From positions 14,065,704-14,129,703 of the forward strand of contig NC_081220.1 in assembly GCF_902713425.1 (NCBI RefSeq): a stretch of DNA of 64,000 nt. Reading direction: 5' to 3'. The DNA is from Acipenser ruthenus (taxonomy: Eukaryota > Chordata > Actinopteri > Acipenseriformes > Acipenseridae). The position numbers and the translations under genes were made by a program. Position 1 is the first letter of the stretch. Every line of letters begins with the position of its first letter. The notes under the pieces are model-generated. The model was not told the origin of the DNA, searched no databases, and worked only from the letters and a program-made list of their open reading frames with translations. Shown here piece after piece: positions 10,493-27,299 of the stretch.

Positions 10493-11895
10493 TAATGGTA
10501 TTTTGTGAGTGGTTTTGTTGATACAACAGTGTGGGTTTGAAAAGAAATCTTCACCTGGCTTTGAGCTTGTCTGGTCAACACTAAATGGCAAAACGTATCC
10601 TCTCCATAAACGACACAGTGTTATTGGACAGGTTAGTGTGTAAACAAAAAAGGTCGTGGATCTTATCCTGAAGGAAGGAGGGGACAGTATTTTTTGTTTT
10701 CAAACCTAATGCATTGCCCTTGATTCACAGCAGCTCCCAGATATGCTTCAGGTTCCCCTCTGCTTGTGGATCAGGGAGGTTTTGTGTCTCATTGCTGGCG
10801 TTGGGAGCTGCATGCTCACCTTCGCCTCGTCGTGTTTTAACATCATCTTCAGGTTTGAACCATACCAGCGGCGGGGAGACTAATCTGAGGAGCCCGGACA
10901 CTGCTGTTAGGAGCGCTGGTTTTTGTGGCATTTCGCCGTTTGAAAATGAGGGGGCAGCTCTGACTGGCAGCCAATGCAGGGAGGCTAAGTGAACATTGAA
11001 ACAGGACCAGCGGGGGTTTGAACCCCGGCTGAGGGGGTGCACGTCAACCAGGCACAATGAGCCCCTGGGTCTGGATAACACAGAGATGATCTCACCTGCG
11101 CAGTCTCCTTCTTTCGTACGGGTTCATCCTCATCGGAGTCGGACTAAAGGAAAAGGGCGAAAGATCACAGAATGAATCGTAACCTTGTGATCAAGGATCG
11201 CTCAGCACTGTTGAAGTCTCATTATTACAGCGATAACCAAACTGGGGGGGGGGGGGGGGGGGGTCAAATATAAATTACTATACTGTTTTATAAACCCTGG
11301 AAAACCCTGAATTATATGGTATAGTTACAATTCAGCAAGGGTGCCAAAGTTCAACTACAATCTCAACTACATTGTAACTGCAATTAATTACGCACTGGAT
11401 CAGGAACGTGTGTTTTTTTAAACAGGCTGTTCTTACCTCTCCTTGGTGAATTTCAGGTACGGTGATTTTCACAGGTTCCGCCCGCTTCTTGGGTCTTGGT
11501 AAATTTAAACCTACCCCGCCGATAGGGGGCGGAAGACTCAAGCCAAAGTTGCTGTTCTTCGGGGCAGGGAAACCGAGCTTGGATTCGCCGGGGTTGTAAT
11601 CCGGATCAAGCCGGGAGTCGGATTTGGGAACCGGTTGCGGAATCCAGGGTTTTTCGGAGCCATCCCTGGGCGGCGGGAGGCGAAGGCTGCCGGACTGTTT
11701 GGGGGGCGGCAGGTTAAACCCACCCAGGTCTAGTCTCTGCGATTCTGAATTTGGGTTTCTAGGAGCGGGGAGGCTGGAGAAAATACCCCCCTTTTTCGTC
11801 CACGCCAGAGATGTACTTGCATTAGTGGCATCGCCGCGATTAGGAGCATCTTCTGAATCGCTGTCGTCGCTGCTAGCGTAAGCAACTAAAGACAT
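7481..11895 (-). CDS. prcc: PRCC, proline-rich mitotic checkpoint control factor
   Basis: Nuclear proline-rich protein linked to splicing and mitotic checkpoint control; its human gene fuses to TFE3 in papillary renal carcinoma (known). Seven coding exons on the minus strand: 11437-11895, 11096-11143, 9700-10203, 9228-9317, 8731-8877, 8389-8454 and 7481-7567. All are multiples of three and give about 466 residues (human about 491). The start is supported by the acidic MSLVAYASSDDSDSED. Residues 36-140 are proline-rich (LPPPRDGSEKPWIPQP). A poly-Ala and acidic stretch follows in the 504-base exon. The C-terminus has the family's conserved block KHQITYLIHQ and ends RRQTQAKYGF. The intron between the last two exons carries a 35-base minisatellite. 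The next intron carries a stray copy of an exon end. Head-to-head with HDGF, as in mammals. Confidence 0.95.
7595..8190. repeat. 35-bp minisatellite in a PRCC intron
   Basis: About 17 tandem copies of a 35-base unit beginning CCTACAACATCCTACACCCC, with variation mainly in the CAGCCCCGCAAA part. It fills most of the intron between the last two PRCC exons. The open frames through it are a by-product of the repeat. Confidence 0.9.
8525..8730. repeat. (TCTG)n/(TC)n microsatellites flanking a duplicated PRCC exon end
   Basis: TCTG and TC runs occur on both sides of a 51-base copy (8578-8628) of the end of the PRCC exon at 8731-8877. The offset is 153 bases with two differences. The copy keeps the GTGAGAG donor. 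Tandem duplication by slippage or unequal exchange between microsatellites is the simple explanation. Confidence 0.8.
8578..8628 (-). pseudogene. Partial duplicate of PRCC exon 5
   Basis: On the minus strand it reads LTKGLAEEKEQRKSFSK followed by a donor-like GTGAGAG. It lacks the 5' half of the exon, and its upstream sequence is a purine (GA)n run rather than a pyrimidine tract. Routine inclusion in mRNA is therefore unlikely. Confidence 0.75.
9045..9170 (+). mobile_element. SINE-A fragment (3' half)
   Basis: The 3' part of the tRNA-derived SINE-A, ending GTCGCTTTGGATAAAAGCGT. Lies in the PRCC intron between 8877 and 9228. Confidence 0.7.
9365..9650. mobile_element. M1 Tc1-like element, internal copy
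   Basis: Shares the internal M1 sequence (CACACCGCCCGCTTTGTATAG, then TTGATCACATGATGTTAAAT). Lies in the PRCC intron between 9317 and 9700. Confidence 0.6.
10260..11090. other. PRCC intron with microsatellites and unassigned sequence
   Basis: Holds a (CCCCT)n run near 10300, an AT/GA microsatellite (about 10413-10490) and about 370 bases (10720-11090) of moderately GC-rich sequence with no recognised exon. Inverted GGGAGCTGC/GCAGCTCCC pairs there suggest an old repeat I cannot name. Confidence 0.35.
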
Positions 11896-12554
11896 CGCAG
11901 GACGGTAGTTTTGTTTAGTAAATAAATAAATAAACAAATAAACTTGCCAATTATTATTGGATAAATTACAGCAACGCTCGCCAAAAATAAAAGACAAAAC
12001 CGATACTTTATACCTAATTAGCAAATTGGTGTACGTATGTTTTATCTATCTTGAGAATTACCATTTTCAGTTAATTTGTTATTTAATTTGACTTACGTAC
12101 TTATTTTTTAAACTCTGTGGCAATTTAATTGCAGTTTGTTAAGTTAGTGTACCCGCGCCTTGGCTTTTTTTGTCATCAATTAACCAAATGCTAACACAGT
12201 CCCCTCAACGTTGAATCAGGTGAATTTGAAATAGGAAATAAAAAAAAATAAAAAAAAACCGCACCCGCCCCCTTTTTTTCTTCGCGTGAGAATCGATATC
12301 TGGAGACACCGCCACAAATCAAGACCGGGGATTCAAAACAAACCACAGGCCGCGACCACTTTTTATTCCAAAATACTACGCTATTAATCAAAATGCCGTC
12401 AGTCAGATACAACACACACCTCGCGTGTTTCCTAAATCAGACCCCTCAAAAAAAAATCAACCTTAGTGTTTATTTTTTAAAGCTCAATCGTGCATTCTTT
12501 TCTGAAGTCGGGGGAGATATCCCAAGCTGTGCCGCTTTGCCTACTTGTGAATGG

Positions 12555-12628
12555 ACCACAAACCCCACAATGCTGTGCGCACACGAAGGGAATGCGTTCT
12601 TTCGCAAAGCACTGTGGGGATTGTAGTT
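12555..12628. promoter_or_regulatory. Inverted pair of ZNF143/THAP11-like sites upstream of PRCC
   Basis: Read from 12628 leftward, AACTACAATCCCCACAGTGC is a close match to the ZNF143/THAP11 element. A facing, weaker copy (ACCACAAACCCCACAATGC) starts at 12555. The pair lies about 0.7 kb upstream of the PRCC start codon. Such sites commonly mark constitutive promoters. Confidence 0.6.
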
Positions 12629-12880
12629 TTACTTGTTTTTTTTAATTCGGTGTATTAATTCTATTCGTATTATTTCACATAATATTATATCTGAAATCTC
12701 ACACCGGCTCTGAAGCTCGACACATAGAAAAACTGAGCCACTGCCGGGAAGGGGGAAAAAAAAAGAAAAAGAAACGGATCATTTTTAGGCTTCAATTTCT
12801 TATTTTATATCGAGGAGTTAAAACGTTTAGACTTTTGAGGTTAACGAAACTGCAGCAAGTTATCATAACAATATAACAAC

Positions 12881-13266
<386 letters not shown>

Positions 13267-13267
13267 C

Positions 13268-13522
13268 AGCAGCAGTGTGGAGTAGTGGTTAGGGCTCTGG
13301 ACTCTTGACCGGAGGGTCGTGGGTTCAATCCCAGGTGGGGGACACTGCTGCTGTACCCTTGAGCAAGGTACTTTACCTAGATTGCTCCAGTAAAAACCCA
13401 ACTGTGTAAATGGGTAATTGTATGTAAAAATAATGTGATAGCTGTATAATGTGAAATAATGTATAATGTGATATCTTGTAAAATTGTAAGTCGCCCTGGA
13501 TAAGGGCGTCTGCTAAGAAATA

Positions 13523-13525
<3 letters not shown>
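13268..13525 (+). mobile_element. tRNA-derived SINE-B
   Basis: Begins GCAGCAGTGTGGAGTAGTGG, with B-box GGGTTCAATCC, and ends GTCGCCCTGGATAAGGGCGT plus AAATAAAT. It sits directly after a SINE-A' copy. Other SINE-B copies lie at 18319, 33308, 36285, 40519, 44755 and 45781. Confidence 0.85.
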
Positions 13526-13526
<1 letters not shown>

Positions 13527-13574
<48 letters not shown>

Positions 13575-13665
13575 TATTATTATTTGTTTATTATTATATA
13601 TATTGAGGGTCCCTTGAGAAAGATATGTACAACATATCGAAACGTTGGGCAGCTGGCTCTTTGAG

Positions 13666-13753
<88 letters not shown>

Positions 13754-13800
13754 ATAAATTAAATAAATAAATAAATAAATAGATAGATAATATTTAGGTG
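13527..13800. repeat. (TA)n tracts flanking a hairpin-GAAAC repeat
   Basis: Two TA microsatellites (about 13528-13570 and 13668-13741) flank a segment with a perfect hairpin GATATGT-ACA-ACATATC followed by GAAACG (13620-13642). The same segment recurs at 39296-39350, again beside a TA tract. Confidence 0.75.
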
Positions 13801-14312
13801 TAATGGGTTAATCCATCCGTATCTCCGCGTTTCGCTCGCTGTGTCTGGACTAACCAGCCCGCTTTCTCATCGTGACAGAACCGGGGCTAGACAGCAATAG
13901 TCGAGTACCAGCTGCATGAGGGGGAAAGCAGTTACAATTTCAAACAAAAACAAGCAGAAAGGATAGATAGTGTGAGAGAGAGAGAGAGAGAGAGAGGGGG
14001 GGACGAGACCTCTGTAACCAGCAATTACACCAAAAAAACACAACTGGGGGGGAAAATAAATAAATAATCACCTTTGCAAACCGCGTCGCAGCGCGCAGAT
14101 TCTGGAAACTGGGAAAGCTCTGTATAATTTACTGGCTTTTATTTTGTTTTCTTACGTGTGTGTAGTAGCTTAATTTTATTTTCGAGCGAGCTTTACTTTC
14201 TGTTTTTCTCCCTCTCTCTCAAAGTTATTTTTTTTAATTTTAATTCGTTTTTAAAAACAAACTTTTTATCTATTTTTTCAGTCTTTTTTTTTTTTTATAT
14301 ATATACATATAA

Positions 14313-20686
<6,374 letters not shown>

Positions 20687-20857
20687 AAAGTGACAGATAA
20701 TTCCTCTTTCAACTGCAAAAGCCTTATTCACACCAGACGCGATACGACAAGCGATTGTGTAACACACCGAGACACACACACGAGACACACTGCTCCAGGG
20801 AAACAGGGTCTAGCTGTGTGTGTGTGTGTGATTAGTGTACTGAAAGAAGTCTACTTT

Positions 20858-20897
<40 letters not shown>

Positions 20898-21052
20898 GGG
20901 GGGGTGGTAGCTGTGTAACGGGGCTGTCGCAGCTGGTTTGGAAAGGCAGGGCTGCAGCCAAAGTCGTTTTTATCGCTGGGGAAAACCGTAATCTCGTCCG
21001 GTGTGAAAAGACCTTTTAGACTATCTTTAGCTTCAGCGACAGAAAACCTTTT

Positions 21053-21058
21053 AATAAA
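21053..21058 (+). terminator. Candidate HDGF polyadenylation signal
   Basis: First AATAAA after the HDGF stop, about 370 bases downstream. A later alternative is 23948-23953. Confidence 0.5.
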
Positions 21059-21477
21059 AATCTTTAAAAAAAAAAAAAAAAAATTCTAATGAAATCTGTT
21101 CCCGTTTTTGGCGGGGGAGAGAAAGAAATGAAATGGGCGATTTATTTTTTGTTTTATAGACGACATCAGATAGGAATAGGCAAAAAGAAAGAAAAAAAAC
21201 ATTTTGTTTTAGAGGAATATTGAAATGCTGATTTGACTTTTCTAGTGTAATTACAAGAAGGTGGTGAAAGAATATCTATAATGAAAGCTGTAATTGATGT
21301 TACAATGCTGTGTAGCTGCTCCCCTCCCCTCAGTGTTGGTCCGCCCCTGTTATCTTCCCTGAAGCAGCAGGGGTTGGGACATTATATACCTGCGCACCAA
21401 CAGTACAGAGAGACGACCTCTAGTGTGTTTCAAAGTTTACAAGTTTAAACCTTTTCTCTACTTTGTCACTAACCCAG

Positions 21478-21830
21478 CGCTTCCCAGCCCTGGTCCTGGG
21501 GGGGGGGGACGACCCCCTCTGTCTGCTGGCTTTCATTCCAACAGAGCTCTCAATCACTGAACGAGACCCTGAACTGAACTGATCGTTTGCTTAATTAGAC
21601 CTTTTTAATTGTTCTCTGCTCCTGAAAGAAAAAGTTTGCAGAGTTTTTAAGTTATCAAAATGCTACAGCTGACTTGAAATCTGCAGCTGATTAAGAGCTG
21701 AAAACAAGTGGTCTAATTAAGCAAATTAGCTCAATTCAGGGTCTGGTTCAGTCAGCTGGAATGAAAACCCGCAGACACACACAGGGGGTCCCCCCCCAGG
21801 ACTGGGATTGGGGAGTCCTGCTCTAACCAA
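21478..21830. mobile_element. hAT-like miniature element (family M3), full inverted copy
   Basis: The two ends are inverted copies of CCAGTCCTGGGGGGG-type sequence, with facing TTTCATTCCA and TGGAATGAAA inside. No transposase. A half copy lies at 4620-4800. Confidence 0.6.
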
Positions 21831-22465
21831 TCCCACCAGCCCACCTGCACTGTCCCTCAAATACAACCGTCCAGCATTAACACGCAAACAAAACTCCCAG
21901 ACCAATCAGCTTTCAGTCTGCTTTGTTTCGTGTTTATAAATCCTGACTTTTTTTTTTTTTTTTTACAAAGCTTTTGCCCTTTTCTCTTTAAAAAAAACTT
22001 TTGAGAATCCAAAAAAAAAAAAAATTCAACTTAACCCCATATTTTCAACCAACCAGGTACAGAGTAATTTCTACATTTTCAATTCCAAAAGTTTGTCCGA
22101 GGCCAGCGGTGTCCGATGCCTTAAAGATCTGTGCGTTATTTAATTTTTTTTTTTTTTTTTAAGGGGACAGATCACAATGTGTGGTATCAGTGGTATCATC
22201 ACAATATTCCGAAACCTTTGGTTTTTAAATGGATTTCCTTTTGCACGTTTTAAAAGCCGGGAGAGAGGAAAAGGGGGGTAGGGTTTGAAAATGCCGTTCA
22301 GGCAGGGAAGTTATAACCTTTTACTCACGTCAAGCGGTTTGGGTCTCGGCTGCTCGGAGCGACAGAATTCAGCGTTCGCTACGGGAATAGCCTTTTAACC
22401 CATTAAGTGCTACTGTCCTAATTTGAGACAACATTGTTATGATCACTGATTTTGTTAAGTTTGAA

Positions 22466-22675
22466 TATAAAGCCGAGGGAACACGAAGCCACCGCTCTGA
22501 GGCTTGGAGCTTGGTTTCAGGAGACTGTAGGTTTCAGGGCGCTGCGCGGCACACCAGGCAGGGAGACTTGGGGGGTTGATACAGCAAACCTCAAACTAGG
22601 TCTCCCGGGGGTCTCCTGGAACCAGCTTTCAAGCTCCTGAGAAAGTGACTCTGTGTTCGGTTCAGCTTTACTCTA
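22466..22675. mobile_element. M5 element, copy 2
   Basis: Flanked by TATAAAGC and GCTTTACT, consistent with a TA target. Close to copy 1 throughout. Confidence 0.7.
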
Positions 22676-23454
22676 AAGGTGTGGGCCAAAACTATCAGGA
22701 CTAATAACTGGAGTATGTCAATAGATCTCCTAGTCTCCCGGAACCAGGTTTCAAGCCACTCAGTTTGGACCACGAGATAAGTTATTTTAAGATCCCCCAG
22801 ATTTCAATATTTCGTTTTCTCCCACGTCCTCGATGAGCCACAGTAGTTCTCTCTCGTTTTGGATCAGGTACTGCACTCAGTGTGGAAACAGAGCCAGAAT
22901 GGGACCCACAGCTCTGCAAGTGATGGACACAGAGCAGCTGGGTGTTTGTACTGGGTTTTACTGTCATCTTAAAGGGTACATAAGGATCTTTTATTGTGTT
23001 TCATGTTCCACCTGTTGCTACAGCTGTTTAGTAAGGTGTGTGTGTTGTTTTAATATTTTTTTTAATTTTGACTACTTTTTTTAAACTTTTAAATTGCATT
23101 CCCTGCCTCAGGATGGCTTCCCCATGTACCCGCATGGACCTCTCAGAACTGCATTTCCCATCATCCTCCTGCTCACTGGTAAATCCATCTGTTACGTGTT
23201 GTAGGAACACATGGGAACATGTAACACAATACAATAAAAAGGACCTGCTGTACCCTTTAAGCTTTTCCTTACCCACCCAGGATTTTAATTCTGATTTGAT
23301 CTGATGCTTCTCTTTGATTGAACAAAAAAAAGGACGTATTTTTTTTGTCTGTTTCTATTTGTTTTTTTTTAATTTGTTTCATTTTTTTGTGAAGGAAGAC
23401 ACCAAGTGTAATCAATTTATAGTTTCGTAGTCTGCTCTTTTTTCCCCCCAATCC

Positions 23455-23805
23455 AAAGCTAACCCTTCCTCCTCCTCCTCTCCTCTCTCTCTCCCCCTCC
23501 TCGCTCTCGCTCTCTCCCTCCTCTCTCGCTCTCCACCTTCTCTCCTCGCTCTCTCCCCCTCCTCTCTTGCCCCTCCTCGCTCTCGCTCTCTCTCCCCCTC
23601 CTCTCCACCTTCTCTCTCTCTCGCTCTCCCCTTCCTCTTGCTCTCTCCCCCCCTCCCTCTCTTGCCCCCTCCTCACTCTTGCTCTCTCTCCCCCCCCTCC
23701 CTCTCCTCCACCCTCTCTCGCTCTCTCCCCCTCTCTCTCTCTCTCCCCTTCCTCCTCTCTCTTGCTCTCCTCCCCCTCCCCTCTCTCTCCTTCTCTCCCC
23801 GTGTT
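23455..23805. repeat. CT-rich low-complexity tract
   Basis: About 350 bases of CTCTCC-type sequence. The long open frames on both strands are artefacts of composition. Confidence 0.9.
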
Positions 23806-24430
23806 TTGTTGTAAATCGTATTTTGAAGTTTGTAATCACAGGTGAGAAACGGACTCACACAAGCCAGGCTGGAGTCTGCAATGATGTTCAGTTCAGTTCA
23901 GCTTTGACACGAGTTCTGATGTAGGCTTCAGTCTGTTTGCAGTGAACAATAAACCTATTGATTAGAAAAAAAACCCAAAACACACTTTGAATTGTCTGTT
24001 TATTTCTTGAGGAGTGTGTGTGTGTGTGTGTGTGTGTTAAACTATACCGGTACATCAAATGTCTTATTTTATTTTGGAAGTACACAAAACGTTTAAATGA
24101 TAATATATATATTTACAGGCATACAGATAATTAAAATCAATGCACAGCTCTGTATCCAGGATAATCGGGAGTCCAACAGGATACTCACCAATCCCCAGAA
24201 ATACTTCACGTTGAAGTCATTGATAAACTGAAAACTCTTGATTTTAAATCAAATTTCAAACTGAAACAACAGCATCACCATTAGTCTACCCGGGGTATTT
24301 CTACCGTGTTCTCTGCTGGAGAAGCCGGAAGCCGAAACGTAGTTGGTTGGTAAGTTAATTAATTGTTAATTGAAGCAGCGTTGCATCTGGCAAAACGTCG
24401 TTTTGTGATTTTTTTTTAACAAGCAAGTAA

Positions 24431-24501
24431 ACTACAAATCCCGGCGTGCATTGCGAACGAAGCACACTCTGGGGGAAGGTTCCATTTTGAAGAAAAAGGA
24501 G
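24431..24501 (+). promoter_or_regulatory. Putative MRPL24 promoter and non-coding first exon
   Basis: ACTACAAATCCCGGCGTGCA (24431-24450) is a strong ZNF143/THAP11-type site. A short exon follows, ending AAAAAGGAG before donor GTGAGC at 24502. The MRPL24 start exon begins at a splice acceptor (25665), so an upstream non-coding exon is required. A second possible donor (GTATGT) lies near 24730. Confidence 0.6.
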
Positions 24502-25012
24502 GTGAGCGTTTTGGGAAGGATTAATCTATTTTTATACGCTGTAAAAGTGCTGATGAATTTCGAAGCGTTGTTTATTATTATTATTATTATTACTTATTTA
24601 AACAACGTTACTTAAAAAAATACGCTTCCATCATAAAAAAAAAATTAATTCGACGAATCCACTGAAACGGGGCGAAGGTTGAGAGGTCGGGGTTGAACGC
24701 GACATTGACTCACACGGTGAAGAATAAGGTATGTTTCAAGATCACGTTATTTCAGAAATATTGTTATAAATCAGTGATTTACTTTTTCTGAAGCCACGAT
24801 GTGTATGAAAACACGAGTAACAGAAATGAACGGGTGTCAGAAATCGTATTAATAACATTAAAACACGCTTACAGTCCAGCCACGCTTGGGTTAGATTATA
24901 TTCTTACCAAAACCGGTAATTTAATTGATTTAGTTTTTATTTCTGAGCATTATACGTGTATTTACTAACACTGTCTACAGCTGTTACATTATATAAATTC
25001 GTTTTTTGTATT

Positions 25013-25044
<32 letters not shown>

Positions 25045-25676
25045 ATTTTTGTTTTTCATTTTTTTATTGTACAGATTTTTATAGGCTCAGTTTTTCCCAA
25101 ATAAATACAAAAAAACAACCCAACAACAAAAAAATAAGGTTCTTAATTGGGTAGCTATAGTCGGTTTTCCTGTCAGAATATGACTCCCTGCCAGAATTTG
25201 CCTCAGGTAGCAATTTCTGACGGTTATATAGATGTCAAAATGTGCCACCTTGTCAGAAATTGCCACCTTGTTTATGCTACGGGGAAATGTTTGTCATTTA
25301 AGGCGTTATAATAATTCCGAGTACTTACTCGAGTTTGTATAAATTCAAGCGATATATATATATAATATATAGGTAGATATTTTTGACAGAGTAACTTGTA
25401 AACAGAAGGAAAAAAACAAATCTGGTGAGGATGCGCGGTATAGGAAAAACGACTGGTAGGAACTAATATCAGAAAACCGACCCAGAAAGGAAATAAACAC
25501 GGAGTGTTGCGACAAGAAAACAAAACAACACAAACCAGTTATTCTGTGAACACGCCGCTGAGAAAAACCAATTGTTCTGCGCGGCGTTTGCTTCAGTACT
25601 AATACTAATACTAATGGGAGCGCTGTTGCTGTTGCTGTTGTTGCTGTTGTGTTTCGGTCCGCAGCGGTTCTGAAGA

Positions 25677-27268
25677 ATGCGTCTCACGGCCCTGCTGGCG
25701 ATGGCGGCCCGTGTGAAGGTGCCCCCGGATTATCGCTACGGGACGAGCCGGCCGTGGACCGTCGGCGCTCAGAGAATGAACCCGCCTGGCAAGAAACGCC
25801 GCAAGGTGTTTGTGGAGCCAATCCAACCCGAGGACTGGAGCCTCTTCAAGGGAGACACGGTGGGTGGAATGCGCAAACCAATTATTATTTTTATTATTTA
25901 TTTCTTAGCAAACGCCCTTATCCAGGGCGATTTACAATCGTAAGCAAATACATTTCAAGTGTTACAATACAAGTAATACAATAAGAACAATTACATCATT
26001 ATTATGGAGCAGACGCTTTTTCTCCAAAGCGACTTACAGAGCCTAGGGGGGGTGAACTCTGCATCATCAACAACTGCTGCTGCTGCTGCAGAGTCACTTC
26101 CAATAGGAGCTCGTTTGTTTTACGTCTCATCCGAAGGACGGAGCACAAGGAGGTTCAGTGACTTGCTCAGGGTCTCACACACACACACACAGGTAGTCAG
26201 TGGCTGAGCCAGGATTTGAACCTCCTGGTATCAAATCCCCCTTTTCTTTAACCGCTGGCCCACCGAGCTGTATTTAAAAACCAGAGGACCTCTGATAAAA
26301 CATATCTAGGATGAAAAAAAAGGGGGCGATTTGGTACAGGGCTAAATTTCCTCGCCGTGGGTAAACCATTCCAAGGCCGCCTGTGTGTTGTGGTGATTTT
26401 CAGCCCCGTGTGATTCGTGGCTCCTGTGACGTGGCTGTGCGTTTCTCAGGTGGAAGTCCTGGCTGGGAAGGACTCTGGGAAGCAGGGGAAGATCAGTCAG
26501 GTGATCCGAGCTCGGAACTGGGTGATCCTGGAAGGACTGAACACGGTAAGATATGGAAGTGATGTTAGCTGTACACACTGAGGCTAATCGCAAAACCTGG
26601 AACGGATGAAACTGCTGCGCAATAGGAGACAGGACCGGGGGTGCATTTTCAGTTTCCAGTTCCCTTTTTAAATCAAACACAGCTGAAAAGAGCCTTCGTT
26701 CTTTCTGGAGCTAACACGCTGTTGCTATGAGACTGTCTGTCTGTCCGTCTGTCCGGGTTACTGTACATAATGTGCCCAAGACTCCACTTGACGTAACCCT
26801 GAACTGGGCTGAGAGTCACTTCCTGTTTTTTTTTTATCTCTATTTCCTTCCCAATTCCTGTTCCCTTTTAATCAATCCCAACACGTCGTCACTGATCAAC
26901 TTTCTAACAAGCAGCGTTCTGTTAAAATGAGCTTCTCTCAACAGCGGCAGCGCGTGACTTCATCAGCTGAATGACTCGTAATAATCATTTCCTGTCTTGT
27001 CGTTTTGGCAGCACTATCGCTACATTGGGAAGTCCGGGGAGTATCGCGGGACGTACATCGCCAGTGAATCTCCGCTGTTGGTCAGAGAGGTTGCCCTGGT
27101 TGACCCTTCGGACAGGTAAGCCTGATCCCCGGGTTCGAAGCGGCTGTTTGATGTGATGATGTTCACCTGATGTTGTGTTTTTAGAAGCCGTTTGTGAATA
27201 CAGACACTGAAACGCACAAGGTGCTCCGCAGAACACTAGATATCTACTCAAAATCCCCAGTTTTGTTT

Positions 27269-27299
<31 letters not shown>

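Larger units (their letters stand above)
20687..24420. other. HDGF 3' region and spacer to MRPL24
   Basis: No coding exon found. Poly(A) signal candidates for HDGF are AATAAA at 21053-21058 and 23948-23953. The stretch holds a roughly 37-base G run broken by single T bases (20859-20905), an M3 element, an M5 copy and about 340 bases of CT-rich sequence. Confidence 0.55.

Noticed and set aside
23269-23845. Arg/Glu-rich and Ser/Leu-rich frames on both strands
   Set aside because: Low-complexity CT sequence with no splice context or homology.
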